This document shows positions 11,130 through 22,259 of a stretch of DNA of 64,000 bases, piece by piece. The notes beneath the pieces were generated by a model. It did no database searches. It saw only the letters and a program-made list of their open reading frames with translations, and was not told where the DNA came from. Source of the stretch: Lepidostoma basale (Eukaryota; Arthropoda; Insecta; Trichoptera; Lepidostomatidae); assembly GCA_022606425.2 (NCBI GenBank), contig JAHDVF020000732.1, positions 62,001 through 126,000 of the forward strand. The letters run 5' to 3'. Numbering within the stretch: the stretch's first letter is position 1; the number at the start of each line of letters is the position of its first letter. The position numbers and the translations under genes are program-made.

Positions 11130-11775
11130 TAACATAGTAACTAACCATCTATCCGAACGGGTAGGCAGAAAGAATGGACTGCCACACTTTTCTTTTCTGA
11201 CATATTTCTCTCATTTCCCCAACATTGATACATCGTACCAAGGACGCACGTCGATTTCTCTGACTCCTCACGTGGCCGACATTCAATATTTTATTTATTT
11301 GATTGTGCCACGTTTTCCTCAGTCTTTCTCAATTTCTAGTTCCATTTACATCGTTAATCTATACTTTTTTACCATTCTTTCTTTATTCATTCTTTCCACG
11401 TGTCCAAACAATTTTAATGATATCTTAACTTTATCATACACAGATTATTCATAAATTAGTCTAAGAGATCTCACGTATACTGCATTTATTCAACTTTCAT
11501 CATTATTTTGCCAGTTCTATGCTTCCTTACATACATAAAGGACGGAACAAGAATTGTGCCATTGTGCACTGCCATTTTAGCTTTTTTTGAAAGGTTTTTG
11601 TTTGCGATGACAACTTTAAGTTCCCAATTCACTTTGTTGCCTGCCCCAACCCTTTTTTCAATATCCATCTCCACTCGCTCATTTTTTGTGAACATACTGC
11701 CCAAATACACAAACTCATCTACTTGCTCCAGATTTTCACCATTCACGCTTATGTTGCAGACTGTCATAATTTCTT
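11130..11775 (-). mobile_element. LINE-A 3' fragment
   Basis: Begins with the terminal 'AACCATCTATCCGAACGGG' variant and runs back through the tail to the region encoding 'MTVCNISVNGENLEQVDEF' (minus-strand frame 11486-11767, which still reads 'YLGSMFTKNERVEMDIEKRV'). It covers more of the element than most copies but has no YADD box. The plus-strand frames over it are shadows. Confidence 0.85.
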
Positions 11776-12689
11776 ATTTTCAACAAATATATTTTTTATA
11801 TTGATATTTGGTAAAGGTTTTTTTCTTCTTATTAAAAAGTTTTTTCTAGTAGCATTGCGCAAAAAATTCGAAATTAAATCACTAACACAGTTCGTGACAG
11901 TTTGCTGGTACATTTTTCGACTAACTTCATACATGTCTCGTTTCAAAACAATTCAATTTCAATACAACGTTTCGTGAACATCACAACAATCATCGTTGCA
12001 ATTTGCGAGTTACCGCACGTGAAATATCTGGGCGTTCTTTTTAATTGGTGGCTAACTTTATCAAGCTGTACTTCCGTAATAGGGTGCGCGCCAGTTTTAA
12101 TTTTACCCTCATCTAAACGTGCCCAAAGAAATATAACTCGAAAAAGATTTTTTGGATCTATTTACATATTGTAACAATGTAAACTACGCCTTACGAACAC
12201 TTTTTCTTTGCTTCCTTGCCTCTCTCTATAAATTAGATAAATTCACTCGTTTCAAAATGAGCGTGATAGAGCCTTAATTCAATTGTAGGGTGAGGGATAG
12301 TCGCAACCCTCAACCTTTTGTGCCCAGAGATGGAACGCTGCGGAGAGGGGGATGCAAATAAGTCTTCCTGGTATTTGTTTTAAAGCATAATTGGAAGGTT
12401 TTTACGGAATATTGTAAAACGGTCATAATATTACAAGAAATCTTTTCTCATGGAATTGAAAGCATTTGTGTTTTAAATTAGTGGTAATATCCCATTTTAA
12501 AAAAACTGGATTACTTAATCGAAGTTTATATTTATATTATGTTATGGAATTGTGTTAAAAATGGAAAATAAAGATTTTCAAATGTGTGAATTTAAATGCT
12601 AAAGTGATGATTCATTCTATTCAATAACAACGTTTTTAAAATAATAAATAAATAAAAAAATGTATTTAAATAGCTACAATAGTTACATT
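11776..12689. other. No supported gene
   Basis: Mixed AT-rich sequence with modestly GC-richer patches at about 12000-12120 and 12280-12370. Frames are short and unrecognised; no repeat shared within the window was seen. Confidence 0.5.
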
Positions 12690-12840
12690 TTTGTGTTAAT
12701 TTTGGCAGCAAACGCTTTCGTCTAGCCTGGCGTAACCAATCTGTGTCGAAATAAAGACAAAAGTGGAATGATTCATAAAAAAATATAGTTTTATTTAATT
12801 GAACTTCCATCAAGAGATTCCAGTAGAATCATTAGATTGT
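12690..12840 (+). mobile_element. P-family HHR repeat, diverged copy
   Basis: Matches one arm of the foldback at 46904-47088 and the copy at 25925-26060: 'AGCCTGGCG' then a GAAACCGGT-like box (here degraded), 'ATAAAGACAAAAGTGG', then TTTTATTTAATTG and 'AACTTCCATCAAGAGATT'. It carries the PLE-like stem II/GAA/palindrome series in decayed form. Confidence 0.6.
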
Positions 12841-12884
12841 TATGAAAATATTTTCTCTTATATTGTTAAAATTATGTAATTATA

Positions 12885-13080
12885 ACGACCGGGGCAGTGT
12901 GGTAAAAGCTATGACTCCCATACTGAAGGTCGCGGGTTCGATTCACAATGTTTTTGGTCTGGCGAAGAATTCATCTGAAAATAAAATGGTGAGGGATTAG
13001 TTACCTAACACATGTCATAGAACTAATATTGAAGCTAAAATCTAATTGTATGCAGTCATTGGGTTCAAATGATCAGCTGT
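12885..13080 (+). mobile_element. tRNA-derived SINE
   Basis: A tRNA-like head with an A-box-like AGTGTGGTAAAAG (12896-12908) and a B box GGTTCGATTC (12935-12944). The body shares 'GTCTGGCGAAGAATTC...AATAAAATGG' order with the copies at 42345 and 45590. The head does not close into a tRNA acceptor stem, so this is a SINE and not a tRNA gene. RNA polymerase III would be the expected transcriber. Confidence 0.7.
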
Positions 13081-13131
13081 ATAAAAACAAAAAATAATAT
13101 TAATAAATAAAAACATTATTGAGATCGTCTG

Positions 13132-13215
13132 TTCATGATATGACATGCTTCGCCTATCAAATGTTTAATGCCTTGTTAACATTTGATAATGTCTTGGAAC
13201 GGCGAAACATGTCGT
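13132..13215. repeat. HHR-type palindrome (decayed)
   Basis: The left side ATGACATGCTTCGCC is complementary to GGCGAAACATGTCGT on the right. TATCAAATGTT is complementary to AACATTTGATA inside. The left arm lacks about 12 nt present on the right. The right side keeps TTGATAA, a stem II, GAA and the palindrome ACATGT followed by C, so the ribozyme core has two changes from CTGATGA. Confidence 0.6.
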
Positions 13216-14034
13216 ACCCATATACAATAATAAATCTTCTATAATACTGACGTGTTCATTCGTATTATTTAACAAATGTGGAGTTTTACATCATTGTGCA
13301 AGAAATAATAAATAAATGGTTTTAAATGAATTCTATTCGGTCCTTTGTGAATATTTTCCAATTTGAGACAAATTAGGATAAATTTTTCTTTAATTGGTAA
13401 TGACCTGCAAAATGTTATATTACTATCAAATTCTATGTGCAATATTTCTCTGAAGCGATTTAACCTCTCCAGAGTTCGTGAGTTGACCGCAAGATGGGGT
13501 CTTCTCCTTTCATCTCCCAATGCTTCAGTTTTACGTACGATAGGGGTAGTTTTCAATTATCCAAACAGTTGTTTTGGGCCTAAGAATAGTTTATGGGGTC
13601 GAATCTAATTGCATTTAAGTTATTTAGACCCCGAAAGGACCTCGATTACGCCGCTAGCAGTTCGTGATCTTATTAACAAGTAATATCGGCAGAAATTACT
13701 AGCGACTGAAACAATAAAAGTCAACGTGGAACAAATGCCTATTTTATTTTGAATATAAATTTTAATGGAGCTCCTTTTTTAATTAAAATGCATAATAAAA
13801 TTTTCATATTCGAAGTTCAAAATATGTACTTTAATATTTTATTTTATAATACAATAATATTTATATCTTGATTTTTACCCCCTAAGAGACAGTAATTTCC
13901 AAATCTGACATGTTGAAGTCTTTTCCTGTTTCTAACAATAAAAAAATATAATATTAAATTTGAATATACATATTTAGGAAGAACATTAAATTATTATTTT
14001 AAATTAAATCATAATATTTGTTATAACAAAAGCA
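13216..14034. other. No supported gene
   Basis: Starts with the 3' flank of the palindrome family (13225-13310, shared with 38880-38950 and 48310-48390). The rest is AT-rich. Frames at 13269-13556 and 13363-13608 lie opposite each other and resemble nothing known to me. Confidence 0.5.
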
Positions 14035-14215
14035 TAAACGTTCCAAAATAAATCTTTATTACATCTGTCAGATCATCTGAACAATTTTATAATATTTTTA
14101 ATATGTATCTTTATAATATGTATCACTGAAGGACTGGTTGTTCGAAACATGTTTATGTAATTTTAGATTTTTTAATATAAGTGTTGTATATACGAGTACA
14201 AAGTATATAAAAAGA
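14035..14215 (+). mobile_element. PLE-type HHR repeat unit
   Basis: Shares its whole length with units at 49990-50230 and 54216-54480: 'CATCTGTCAGATCATCTG', 'CAATTTTATAATATTTT', the hairpin 'CTGAAGGACTGGTTGTTC' plus GAAACATGT (14125-14152), then 'GTGTTGTATATAC'. Relative to the sister copies the core has lost three nucleotides (CTGA joined to AGGACT), so it should not cleave. Confidence 0.7.
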
Positions 14216-14299
14216 AAAAGAGAAATTAAGCACTACAACGCAAAGTTTGGCGAATATAGAAGAAAAAAGAAATAATAAAAAATACTAATGTTAGTTACT

Positions 14300-14625
14300 A
14301 GTGTTAATAAAGTAGTTTGCTAAATGCTAAGCAATCATTCTTCATAGATGGCGTTAGTGGATGGATTGTATAGATTAATCTTAAAAAAATAATTAGTACA
14401 ATCAAATCTACATAGATGGCTAACTGGAACTGCCACGTGAAGATATGTATGGATTTGGAGTATATATACAACTTCCAAAAATGTATCATACATGATCATA
14501 ATAACAATGGTGGAATGGGGAATGTTGTAATTACAGGTCATAAGTCCTGTAAACACCTTGATCATCCATATTCAGTTTCCAGTTTGTTTCTTCGTCTCTA
14601 TTGAGATACAATTAAAAATTTAAAT
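14300..14625 (+). repeat. R330 repeat, copy 1
   Basis: About 330 bp shared in direct orientation with 23285-23630: 'CATAGATGGCGTTA' near the start, 'ATATACAACTTCCAAAAAT', 'GGAATGGGGAATGTTGTAA' and 'AGGTCATAAGTCCTGTAAAC', ending 'TATTGAGATACAATTAAAA'. No coding capacity and no tRNA-like promoter boxes. Type unknown; it may be a non-autonomous element. Confidence 0.75.
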
Positions 14626-15827
14626 TAACCACCCACAGGTGAAAATCCAGGATTCGTATACAGATATAAGTATACATTTCACAAATATTAATAAAAAATA
14701 CTATTATTTTCAAACCTTGTTAGTTTTCTTTTGAAGTTTACTGAAATATATTATAAAACAAACTTCAGATACATTTTTCATGTGAAAAGGAAATATGTAT
14801 TAGTACAGAAATGTTTTCTAGACAGTATACTCGTATTATCGTACAAATGGTGAAACGGGACGTATTGGCTATTTTATATTGAGTTTTACGTCATTGCCCA
14901 AGAAACAATAAATATGATAAGCTAGTAGTAAATCTAAACAATTAGTTTTAAAGTTTTGTGTACAATTATTCAAATTATATAGAGTTGCTGAATACGGCAA
15001 AAATTATACAATGTTCTAAATACCAATAAAAAAAATACTTCATGAATATAATCAAATATACGAGTATAATATACATACCTGTAAATTCAAGTCTACTATT
15101 CCTTCTTACTGTGCAGACTACCATGCAGATATTTTTTAAATTATTCCCGGTTAAAGAAGTACCAGAAAAATTAATATTGTTGGAAATGCATTTTCGTGAA
15201 AAATGCAAAATAAAATAAAGTAATGAAAATTTTACTCAAAAATAATCATCAAAATATGGTACAACTCTTATCAAATGTTTCAAGTTTTCATAGGCATATA
15301 GAGGTATTATGATTTTAACGTGAGTTCGTTGTTTAAATTTTAAGATAGGACACAAATCAATTTTCTTGAATTAATTTAAGAAAAGCATTAAATGAAAATT
15401 TTGCAAAAAAACCTTTTATTATTTTTAATTGGGTGTAACTTTTCTCATGTCCCGCGGCGTTCTTAAAATCCTGAAATTTCTTTTCATTGTTTCTACGGAA
15501 TATTTTTTTATATTTTTGAACATCCCCACAAGTTGAAGCCGTCCTGTACTATGTAAAGTTTTTGCATCCTCCGTGTGTGGGTAAACTTTTTGGTTTTGTC
15601 TTTAACATTCTTTCCTAAAACACTTTACCGCCTTGAATAATTTACATAAAAAAATAAATTACTCGCGCCTTCGGGGATCACGTGGCTTTACAATGGAAGC
15701 TGTTTTCACGGTGACTTGGACTACTTAGGCCGATCACACACAATATCCAATGTTTAATTTCGCGACGAAACATTAAAAAAATATTTTACCATTTTATAAC
15801 GTTACCATATTCACATAATCTTTAATA
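14626..15827. other. No gene seen
   Basis: AT-rich. A fragment of the palindrome-family flank occurs at about 14880-14915. A GC-richer patch at 15660-15750 has no recognised content. Confidence 0.5.
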
Positions 15828-16121
15828 TTTATAATATCACACAAACAAGCTTTCACCAAACATACTATTTTTTCTGAGTTGGCTAACCATTGTATTGAAT
15901 TTGACCATAGTTTCGATAAAAATGACACAAAATTTCTACACACAGTTAACAATAAATTAAACATACTTGAAAATTTAGAAATCATTAAGTCGGTGAAATT
16001 GGGTGAAAATATAATTAATAATCAGATTCCTCCTTTTACTCCTTTCTCCTTAAATACTTTGTCTACATTTAATCTCCCAAGCTCCCATTCCCAAATCAAA
16101 TGCAAATTAATCATTTATTAA
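15828..16121 (+). pseudogene. Penelope-like element ORF, C-terminal end (GIY-YIG region)
   Basis: An open frame upstream of and through 15879-16121 reads 'KHTIFSELANHCIEFDHSFD', 'TKFLHTVNNKLNILENLEII' and then 'NNQIPPF'. Family knowledge: this series (a conserved H in 'xxHxxxxxHxFD', 'LH...N..LNILE.LEI', then a short tail with 'NNQ') matches the end of the GIY-YIG endonuclease domain that closes PLE polyproteins. The RT and the front of the endonuclease are missing, so this is a dead 5'-truncated copy. Its last about 110 bp recur at 20880-21000, and a hammerhead-type hairpin follows at 16355. Confidence 0.7.
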
Positions 16122-16354
16122 TTTCTATATAAATTTTGTATTTTCAAATGTATGTTTTTATTAATTGCATATTTTATATTATCATCACCTGTTTTTATTA
16201 TTTAATACTATTTATTAGTTCTTACTGTTAAAAAAATAATTATTAGTACTTATAACAAATAGCCCACAAGAATTTTTAAATTTAAATTATTGTATCGAAT
16301 TTTAAATGCGTTTTTATATTAGTCTTTCTTTGTTTAGTTTTTATTACAATTGTA

Positions 16355-16391
16355 CACCTGAAGATGGAGGTATCCTCCGAAAAATGTCGTG
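16355..16391 (+). ncRNA. Hammerhead-type hairpin 3' of the PLE frame
   Basis: CAC (16355-16357), core CTGAAGA (16358-16364), an extra T (16365), stem II GGAGG/CCTCC with TAT loop (16366-16378), GAA (16379-16381), AAATGT (16382-16387, one change from a palindrome), C (16388), then GTG (16389-16391) pairing with CAC. Stem I is only 3 bp. It lies in the 3' flank of the PLE remnant, where PLE ribozymes are expected. Confidence 0.55.
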
Positions 16392-16569
16392 ATTTTTAAT
16401 ATTTTTTTTAATGATAAGTGGATTAAACCAAGTTATTTTCAATTTCCTAAGTATATAAAGTATATGTATTGTTTCTTTAACAATGTAAAAAATATCCATA
16501 TTAAATAACTGGTTTCACTGAGAATAATTTCTATAAGTTTTAAAATATTATAAATGTCACATTGCTGGG

Positions 16570-16660
16570 GTATTTGGTACTTGATAAACCTCTCTCAAGA
16601 CGAAACACATTATTCACATATAATTGAATAAAACTTCTAGGTAACAAATATTGTCATCAA
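16570..16660 (+). repeat. Palindrome-family arm fragment
   Basis: 'CTCAAGACGAAACACATTAT' followed by TTCACATATAATTGAATAAAACTTCTAG matches, with changes, one arm of the palindrome at 48379-48517. Only part of stem II and the GAA box remain. Confidence 0.5.
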
Positions 16661-17461
16661 TACATAAGAATATTAAATATGTAGTACGCCAACTAATATA
16701 AGTATTGTTCCATTTTTCATGAACTGTGGAGTGTGTGGGGTTTTAGAGTAAGATAGAAAACGACTTTATTTAATCTATATAAAATACGTGTAAATTTTAT
16801 TATATATTAACAACATTTTGGTGTTTGATGGATTCTTTTGATGTATCAATACGGGATAATTATAGCTTTTAGTTCAATTAACCACAAGTTGTGAATTATA
16901 GTTACAAAATACGATTTTTTTAAAATACAAAATATAAAAAAGTTCTTTGTTAAAAAGAGTTATTTGCAAATAATTAAAAATATATATAACGGTGATTATC
17001 ACTGAAAGATTTCAGGGAGCTTCCGAAACCGATCGGAACTACAATTGTAAGTAGAAATTATATTATTCAGATTTTTTGAATTGTAATTAATATTTTGCAA
17101 GTTACAAAATAACAAAACTATATGTATGTTCTGAATCTGTTTGCGTCTTTTGAAATTGACGGTCTTAACATTTGTATTGGAGGAATAGTTGTGAGGCGGA
17201 ATTTGGCTCTCGCTGTGCGCCCGACCTTCCCGTGACGTATGAATAAACTCGTAGTCTGTTAAGAATTCACATTAGAAATGGAATAAATGAGTTTCCCTAC
17301 GCAGAGGCCATATTTTAAAATTCTCAAGCAGAATTATGACCGACTTCTCAAAGTCTTCTCGAGTAATGTTGATTTATTTATGCAACGATGTATTTGCGAT
17401 TCCTACATTCCCAATATTCAAGTTTTACGATTGCGAAATAAAATTCTAGGATTGTAAATAT
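16661..17461. other. No gene seen
   Basis: AT-rich, with a GC-richer patch at about 17190-17260 that matches no family in the window. Confidence 0.5.
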
Positions 17462-17792
17462 TCTTCTTCTTCTCAATCGTATTCCTTATGATTGAGGGGC
17501 GTTTCCATCCTGTAAACCATTGACCATGGCACGCCATGCGATCCTGTCACCCGTCAGTCTCCAGGCCGCAGCTTGTGATCGTCCTTGTGGTCCCCTTCCC
17601 TCCACTTTGCCCATTAAGATGAGGTTTTCAAAGTTGTCCTGATGTTTCCGGGCTATGTGTCCAAAATATTTCAACACTCTCTGAGAGCACATCCGCGAGA
17701 GTTTTGCCTTGATACCCAACTGGTCAATGATTGAGTGGTTTGTTCTTCTTGCCATCCAGGATATACGCAGCATTCGTCGCAAGCACCTGATT
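17462..17792 (-). mobile_element. LINE-D 3' end
   Basis: Minus-strand frame 17486-17782 reads 'MRRMLRISWMARRTNHSI', 'GIKAKLSRMCSQRVLKYFGH' and 'EGRGPQGRSQAAAWRL', ending 'RAMVNGLQDGN'. This is the post-RT tail of an insect LINE, with the 'RMLRISW' and 'YFGHIAR' boxes intact over about 98 residues. The 3' end is at 17462, next to a (GAA)n complement. Single copy in the window. Confidence 0.8.
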
Positions 17793-18879
17793 TTTATTAA
17801 TTGAATGCAAATCTTATTATTACTAGGTCAACACAATGAAATTTAATTAATTAATGTGATTTTTCGGCTTAACATTTTTACTGTACATAATGAGTTTAAT
17901 TTTAGATTTTTAGGATATTAGGATATTACTCATTTTATTAAACATGTTTAGATTTGTTTAAAAATAAACAATTCCAAATGATATTATCTAAAAAGTTGTT
18001 AAATGATTACAGAATTCATTAAAATTTTATGTCTTATTCCATACCAAATTTTTAATTAGACACGAAACTATTTTAATTAGTTACCATGAACTTTCTCATA
18101 ACACATTTGATGCTAAATTTAATTTTCAAAATATATTTTAAAATGTGGCAACAACATTCCTACTCTATATTTTAAAAGATACTCCGTAAACAACAAATAA
18201 TGACTTTTTATTAAAATGAATAAAAAATGTTGAATATGATTGTATTTCTAAAAATAACAGCATTAATACTCAAATGATAAAAATGTGTTTCTAACACATT
18301 GTTTTAAAAGTTGTTTTATATTAAACAGCTTATTTTTCACTTTTAAGTACTTTTTCTATGCTAAGGCTGAATCACAAGGCATTCAAACCATTGTGTTTAA
18401 ATAACCTCTTGAAGTCCTTCTTTTCGAAAGCAGTCCAGGATCTGGTTTCCAGAGAATAATGTTTATTTTAACTCAACTTCGAAGCGTCTGAACCTAGTTT
18501 ACAGATTATTTAGCATCATAAATGGTGAAATCATTTAAGTAAAATGTTTTACTAGGGGAAGAAATATATTCTCATGTGACAATTATATCTGAATTTCAAT
18601 TTTAATGGTTGGCTCTAAACATCCGCTAGGAAACAGATTTAATCACATTTGAGAGATTAGCATAGAGACGAGTTTATCAAACAATTAATTAAAAGCCTTA
18701 CTCGGGATAAGAATCGGCCTCCGAAACAGAGCCAACTTGTGATAAACGTTTTAATAGCGAGGATCGCGGGGTTATTGATTTTATGTAACCTATACTAATA
18801 TAGTCAGGATAAAAGTATTACTTAGGCATTAGTAAATGGGCAGAATATAGAAAGCTTAGGGGAAAAAAATAATGAACCG
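17793..18879. other. No gene seen
   Basis: AT-rich to about 18370, then more balanced composition (18400-18800) with no open frame or shared repeat. Confidence 0.5.
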
Positions 18880-19102
18880 CTGCACCTAATCATTGTGGGT
18901 AAAATAGAGGGTCGACAAGGTGTTGGCGGGAGACAAATCTCCTGGGTCCGCAAGATATGTAGCAACACTGGCTTAAAAAATGATTGAAGAGCTGTTTCGG
19001 TTGCTAGGGACAGAACCGGCTTAGCGGTATTTCTTTTAGGAATGCTCGGAACCAATTCTTCACAGCTTCGAAGAGATGGGCATCTCATTACCCATTTCAT
19101 TA
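18880..19102 (+). mobile_element. LINE-H tail
   Basis: The plus strand reads 'VGKIEGRQGVGGRQISWVRK', then 'TGLKND', a stop, and 'RAVSVARDRTGLAVFL'. Homologous to the tail at 28585-28765 ('RRQMSWLRNVREWTG'). The minus-strand frame 18822-19100 is a shadow. It runs directly into the LINE-L segment at 19103; the copy at 43205-43505 shares the sequence around this join. Confidence 0.7.
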
Positions 19103-19504
19103 AATTAATTAAGGGATATTTCGAGAACTTGGCCGTGCTAGAGGGTGTTGGTCTTTTTCTCCCTGATAGATTTCTCCGATAGTCACAGCACAGATTGTTT
19201 TACCTACCGGCTACCAGAATCAATCTGCCTCGGGTGACACCGCTGGGAAGAGCTATTAGTCTGCTGAATGCGGTCTCCTCGGAGATCGACGTCTTTCATA
19301 TTAGTGAAGGTACGTTCAGGGGACAAATACTTTTGACTTTAGAATGTATCTTGTCTTCCTAATGTCGAACCATCTCTAATGCGTTCCTGGTATTATATTG
19401 TATTTTTTATAATATTTTACCTGTACTCAAAAGATGCCTTAAACATGTTGCTGTTTGTAATGTCTTATGAGTTAATAAACTGATTTGATTGATTGATTGA
19501 TTGA
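19103..19504 (+). mobile_element. LINE-L 3' end with polyA signal and (TTGA)n tail
   Basis: Coding end 'QHRLFYLPATRINLPRV', 'GRAISLLNAVSSEIDVFHI' and 'GQILLTLE', then a 3' UTR, AATAAA at 19474-19479 and a (TTGA)n tail to 19504. The same order occurs at 46595-47145, 61680-61915, and reversed at 42741-43505 and 63175-63385. Simple-repeat 3' tails are usual in CR1/L2- and I-like LINEs, but the clade cannot be set from the tail alone. Confidence 0.85.
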
Positions 19505-20705
19505 ACTCTTATCTTAAGTGAAAGTCAACGTCGCGTCAGTGGGAAAAATAGTCAAATACTCTAGTTTTTCGAAAAAAATTTTTTTTTTCAATGATAGATT
19601 TTTCAATCTTTAAAAAAATATTGAACGTTGTAATTATCAAAGTGTTGCTTTGCTGAAATATATGCGTGTTAATTACAATTTAAAATAAAAATTATTGTTA
19701 TGAATTTTTTGTGAACAATGATATATTCAATATTTTATGATTATTCTTTTAGGGTTATTTTTCGATATTTTCATATGCCTTAGCAAGACGAAACATGCCA
19801 CTCACAATTAAAATGTAATAAAACATTTAAAATAACGTTTTCATCAAAAATAAATCCGAAAATGTTACTAAAATATCTATATGTATAATTTTTTATTATA
19901 TTTTTGGCTTAAAGTTGATTGAATGTAACAGCTTTTATCGAAGAAAATCTCTTTATCGGAGCTTGAATTAAAAATCAGGTCTTCAAAATTTATTCTTTAA
20001 TATTAATGAATGGTTGGTACACCGGTTTATACTCTTAAATAAAAATATGCGGCCTAAGTACATCTCTACATTCAAAGAAAATTAACCCTTCAAAATCTTT
20101 TAAATTGAGTGAAGACCGCTTTAAATGTAGAAAAATATGCTTCTTCAATAAAAAATCAGATATTTTAGCCCTTAATCAACTTGGCTTCCTACGAATGGTT
20201 TTTCTGATTCAACCATCAAACCGTTACTTAATTAAAGGAAGAAAAAAAAAAACGTTTTTACATTTTAATTAAATTGACAAAACCAATCTCTGTTAAACGA
20301 ATTTTTGAAGATTTTTTTTGCATTTACATTTCTTTTCATCTTTGTGGAACCGTTAAGGGTACTATTTTTTCTTGCCCACCCATTGCAGCCTTTCTAAAAC
20401 AAAGTGAATTCCCTCTTAGGGTTGTCTTAACTTTTGAAACTCGTTAAACAGAATTTTGTTTGCCCTTAACAGAGTGACGGAAATCTTTTGAATCGATGTG
20501 GCCGCTATTTTCCCGTAAGTGAATTTTGGTTAAGAATTTAATGAATCGAAGTGTTTTTTTGCTCAAATACTTTATCATACGACTTTCACTAATTTTATGA
20601 AATTTTAATTGCCTGTTCCAAATATTGGAGAATATAACTCGTAGCTTTCAGTAATTCAAAAAAAAATATTACTTAACATCGGTAAATTTTTTATTTTAAT
20701 ATATT
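19505..20705. other. No gene; one HHR-like scrap
   Basis: AT-rich. 'GCCTTAGCAAGACGAAACAT' at about 19776-19795 is a stem II/GAA/palindrome scrap of the family at 48379. No open frame. Confidence 0.5.
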
Positions 20706-20875
20706 ACATATATTTTTTTGAAGAAAGAATGATAAAGAAAGTATATGTTAAACTTGGAATACGGAGTCGAGGAAGACGGGGGGAAAACATGGCACGACCA
20801 AATAAATCAAATTTGATATGAGGAAGCTAGAGAAGTGTGTCAGGATAGAGTAGTGTGGCGGTTTGTCCTCCCTCC
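20706..20875 (+). mobile_element. LINE-A tail fragment
   Basis: 'GAAGAAAGAATGATAAAGAA' through 'ACATGGCACGACCAAATAAA' to 'GTGTCAGGATAGAGTAGTG' matches the terminal coding segment of LINE-A with an internal deletion near 20818. Ends where PLE sequence begins at about 20880. Confidence 0.75.
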
Positions 20876-20879
20876 CTGA

Positions 20880-21170
20880 CAAAGTACTTTGTCTACATTT
20901 AATCTCCCAAGCTCCCATTTCCAATCAAATGCAAATTAATAATTTATTAATCATTTATTCATTTCAATATAAATTATGTCTTTTCAAATGTATGTTTTTT
21001 TACATTTTTTTATATTAATTATTATTTATTTAAAATACTATATTAATTATATTATTATATTATATTTATTATTATTTATTTAAAAAGACTTAGACAGGAA
21101 AAACATTTCATTCTCATAAATAATAATAAAACTTCTAGATAACAGACGTTTTCATTTGCCTGATAATTAC
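20880..21170 (+). mobile_element. PLE 3' fragment plus palindrome-family scrap
   Basis: 20885-21000 repeats the PLE coding end and 3' flank of 16057-16165 ('TCTACATTTAATCTCCCAAG'). 21085-21170 carries 'ACTTAGACAGGAAAAACATT' and 'AACTTCTAGATAACAGACG', an arm of the 48379 palindrome family. Confidence 0.65.
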
Positions 21171-21786
21171 AGATTTAATTATATATTATAAAATCTATTT
21201 CTGTGTTTTTTATACGCGATTGTAGTACAAAAAATTAAATAAATTAGAATTCAGTATAAAATAAATCTTTCACTATTCGAAGTTTATATAATTAATTTGA
21301 TACGATTTAATAAACTTTATAACAATTAATCCACTTATCTTGTCAACGTTTATTAAGCACATAGGCCACAGATGACCTGAACTAAATAAATTCTTATTTA
21401 TTTTTATTTTTTATTTGCGGTAAAATCAATAAACACACATTTATTTTATTTATAATATATGGAATATACCTAACTCTTCTCAATATTAAGCGTACAATAT
21501 ATTTTTTGTCATAAATCCGATAATTGTCTTAAATTTTAAATCAAACGGACAACAATGTGAGATGGTCTGTCTTTTGTGGTGGAAAATGCTCCCCATGCAC
21601 TCTACGTACATTACGACACACATTAAAGCTTGTTCATCGAAAGCATGGTCGGCATTTGAGGCATAATGAAATAAGATGGTTCGCGTACCTCATGTTATGG
21701 ATTGTGACCTACAAGTGTAAGCCCTTGTCCCACTAACAGGGCCGGTCCTGATTGATTTGGCACCGATATACCTCGTATTTTCTATA
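21171..21786. other. No gene seen
   Basis: AT-rich, then a more balanced segment at 21540-21780 without recognisable coding or repeat content. Confidence 0.5.
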
Positions 21787-22259
21787 TTATGCACTATCAT
21801 GTGTCTTCTTCTTTTTCTTCTGCTTTATTTGGAACTGTGTCTTGTTATTTCTCGGAGCCTGTTCCTGGGATGCAGATGTCCAATAGTCTCCCCATCTTTT
21901 AGGTGGTCTTCCTGCAGGTCGATTTCCTGTTGGTACTTTATTTGCGGCTATATTTATCACTCTTTCAGAACATGCTCTTTTCACATGATCTCTCCAGTAG
22001 TGCCTTCTCAGTCTTCCCCATCTCATGACATCTTCTACATTGCAGATCTTTCTTATTTCAGAATTTCTTATTCTGTCTCGGAGTGTCGTTCCCGCAACGA
22101 ATCGGAGAGTCTTCATTTCTGTGGTTCTTAGGAGACTTTTTGTTCTGATGGTGTCAGCTCTCGTTTCTATTCCATATGTCATTATAGGATGACTATCAGG
22201 TCTCCCTTTTGCCAATTCATATTTTCATTTTATTAGCATTAACTTTGAGGTCGTGTTTT
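21787..22259 (-). mobile_element. LINE-C 3' end, older copy
   Basis: Minus-strand frame 21787-22215 reads 'HPIMTYGIETRADTIRTKSL', 'TLRDRIRNSEIRKICNVEDV' and 'GNRPAGRPPKRWGDYW'. Upstream, a second frame encodes a 'LKVNANKTKYMN'-like stretch (complement of 22205-22255), joined by a deletion to the tail. A second LINE-C copy has landed next to or inside it at 22260-22269. Confidence 0.85.
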
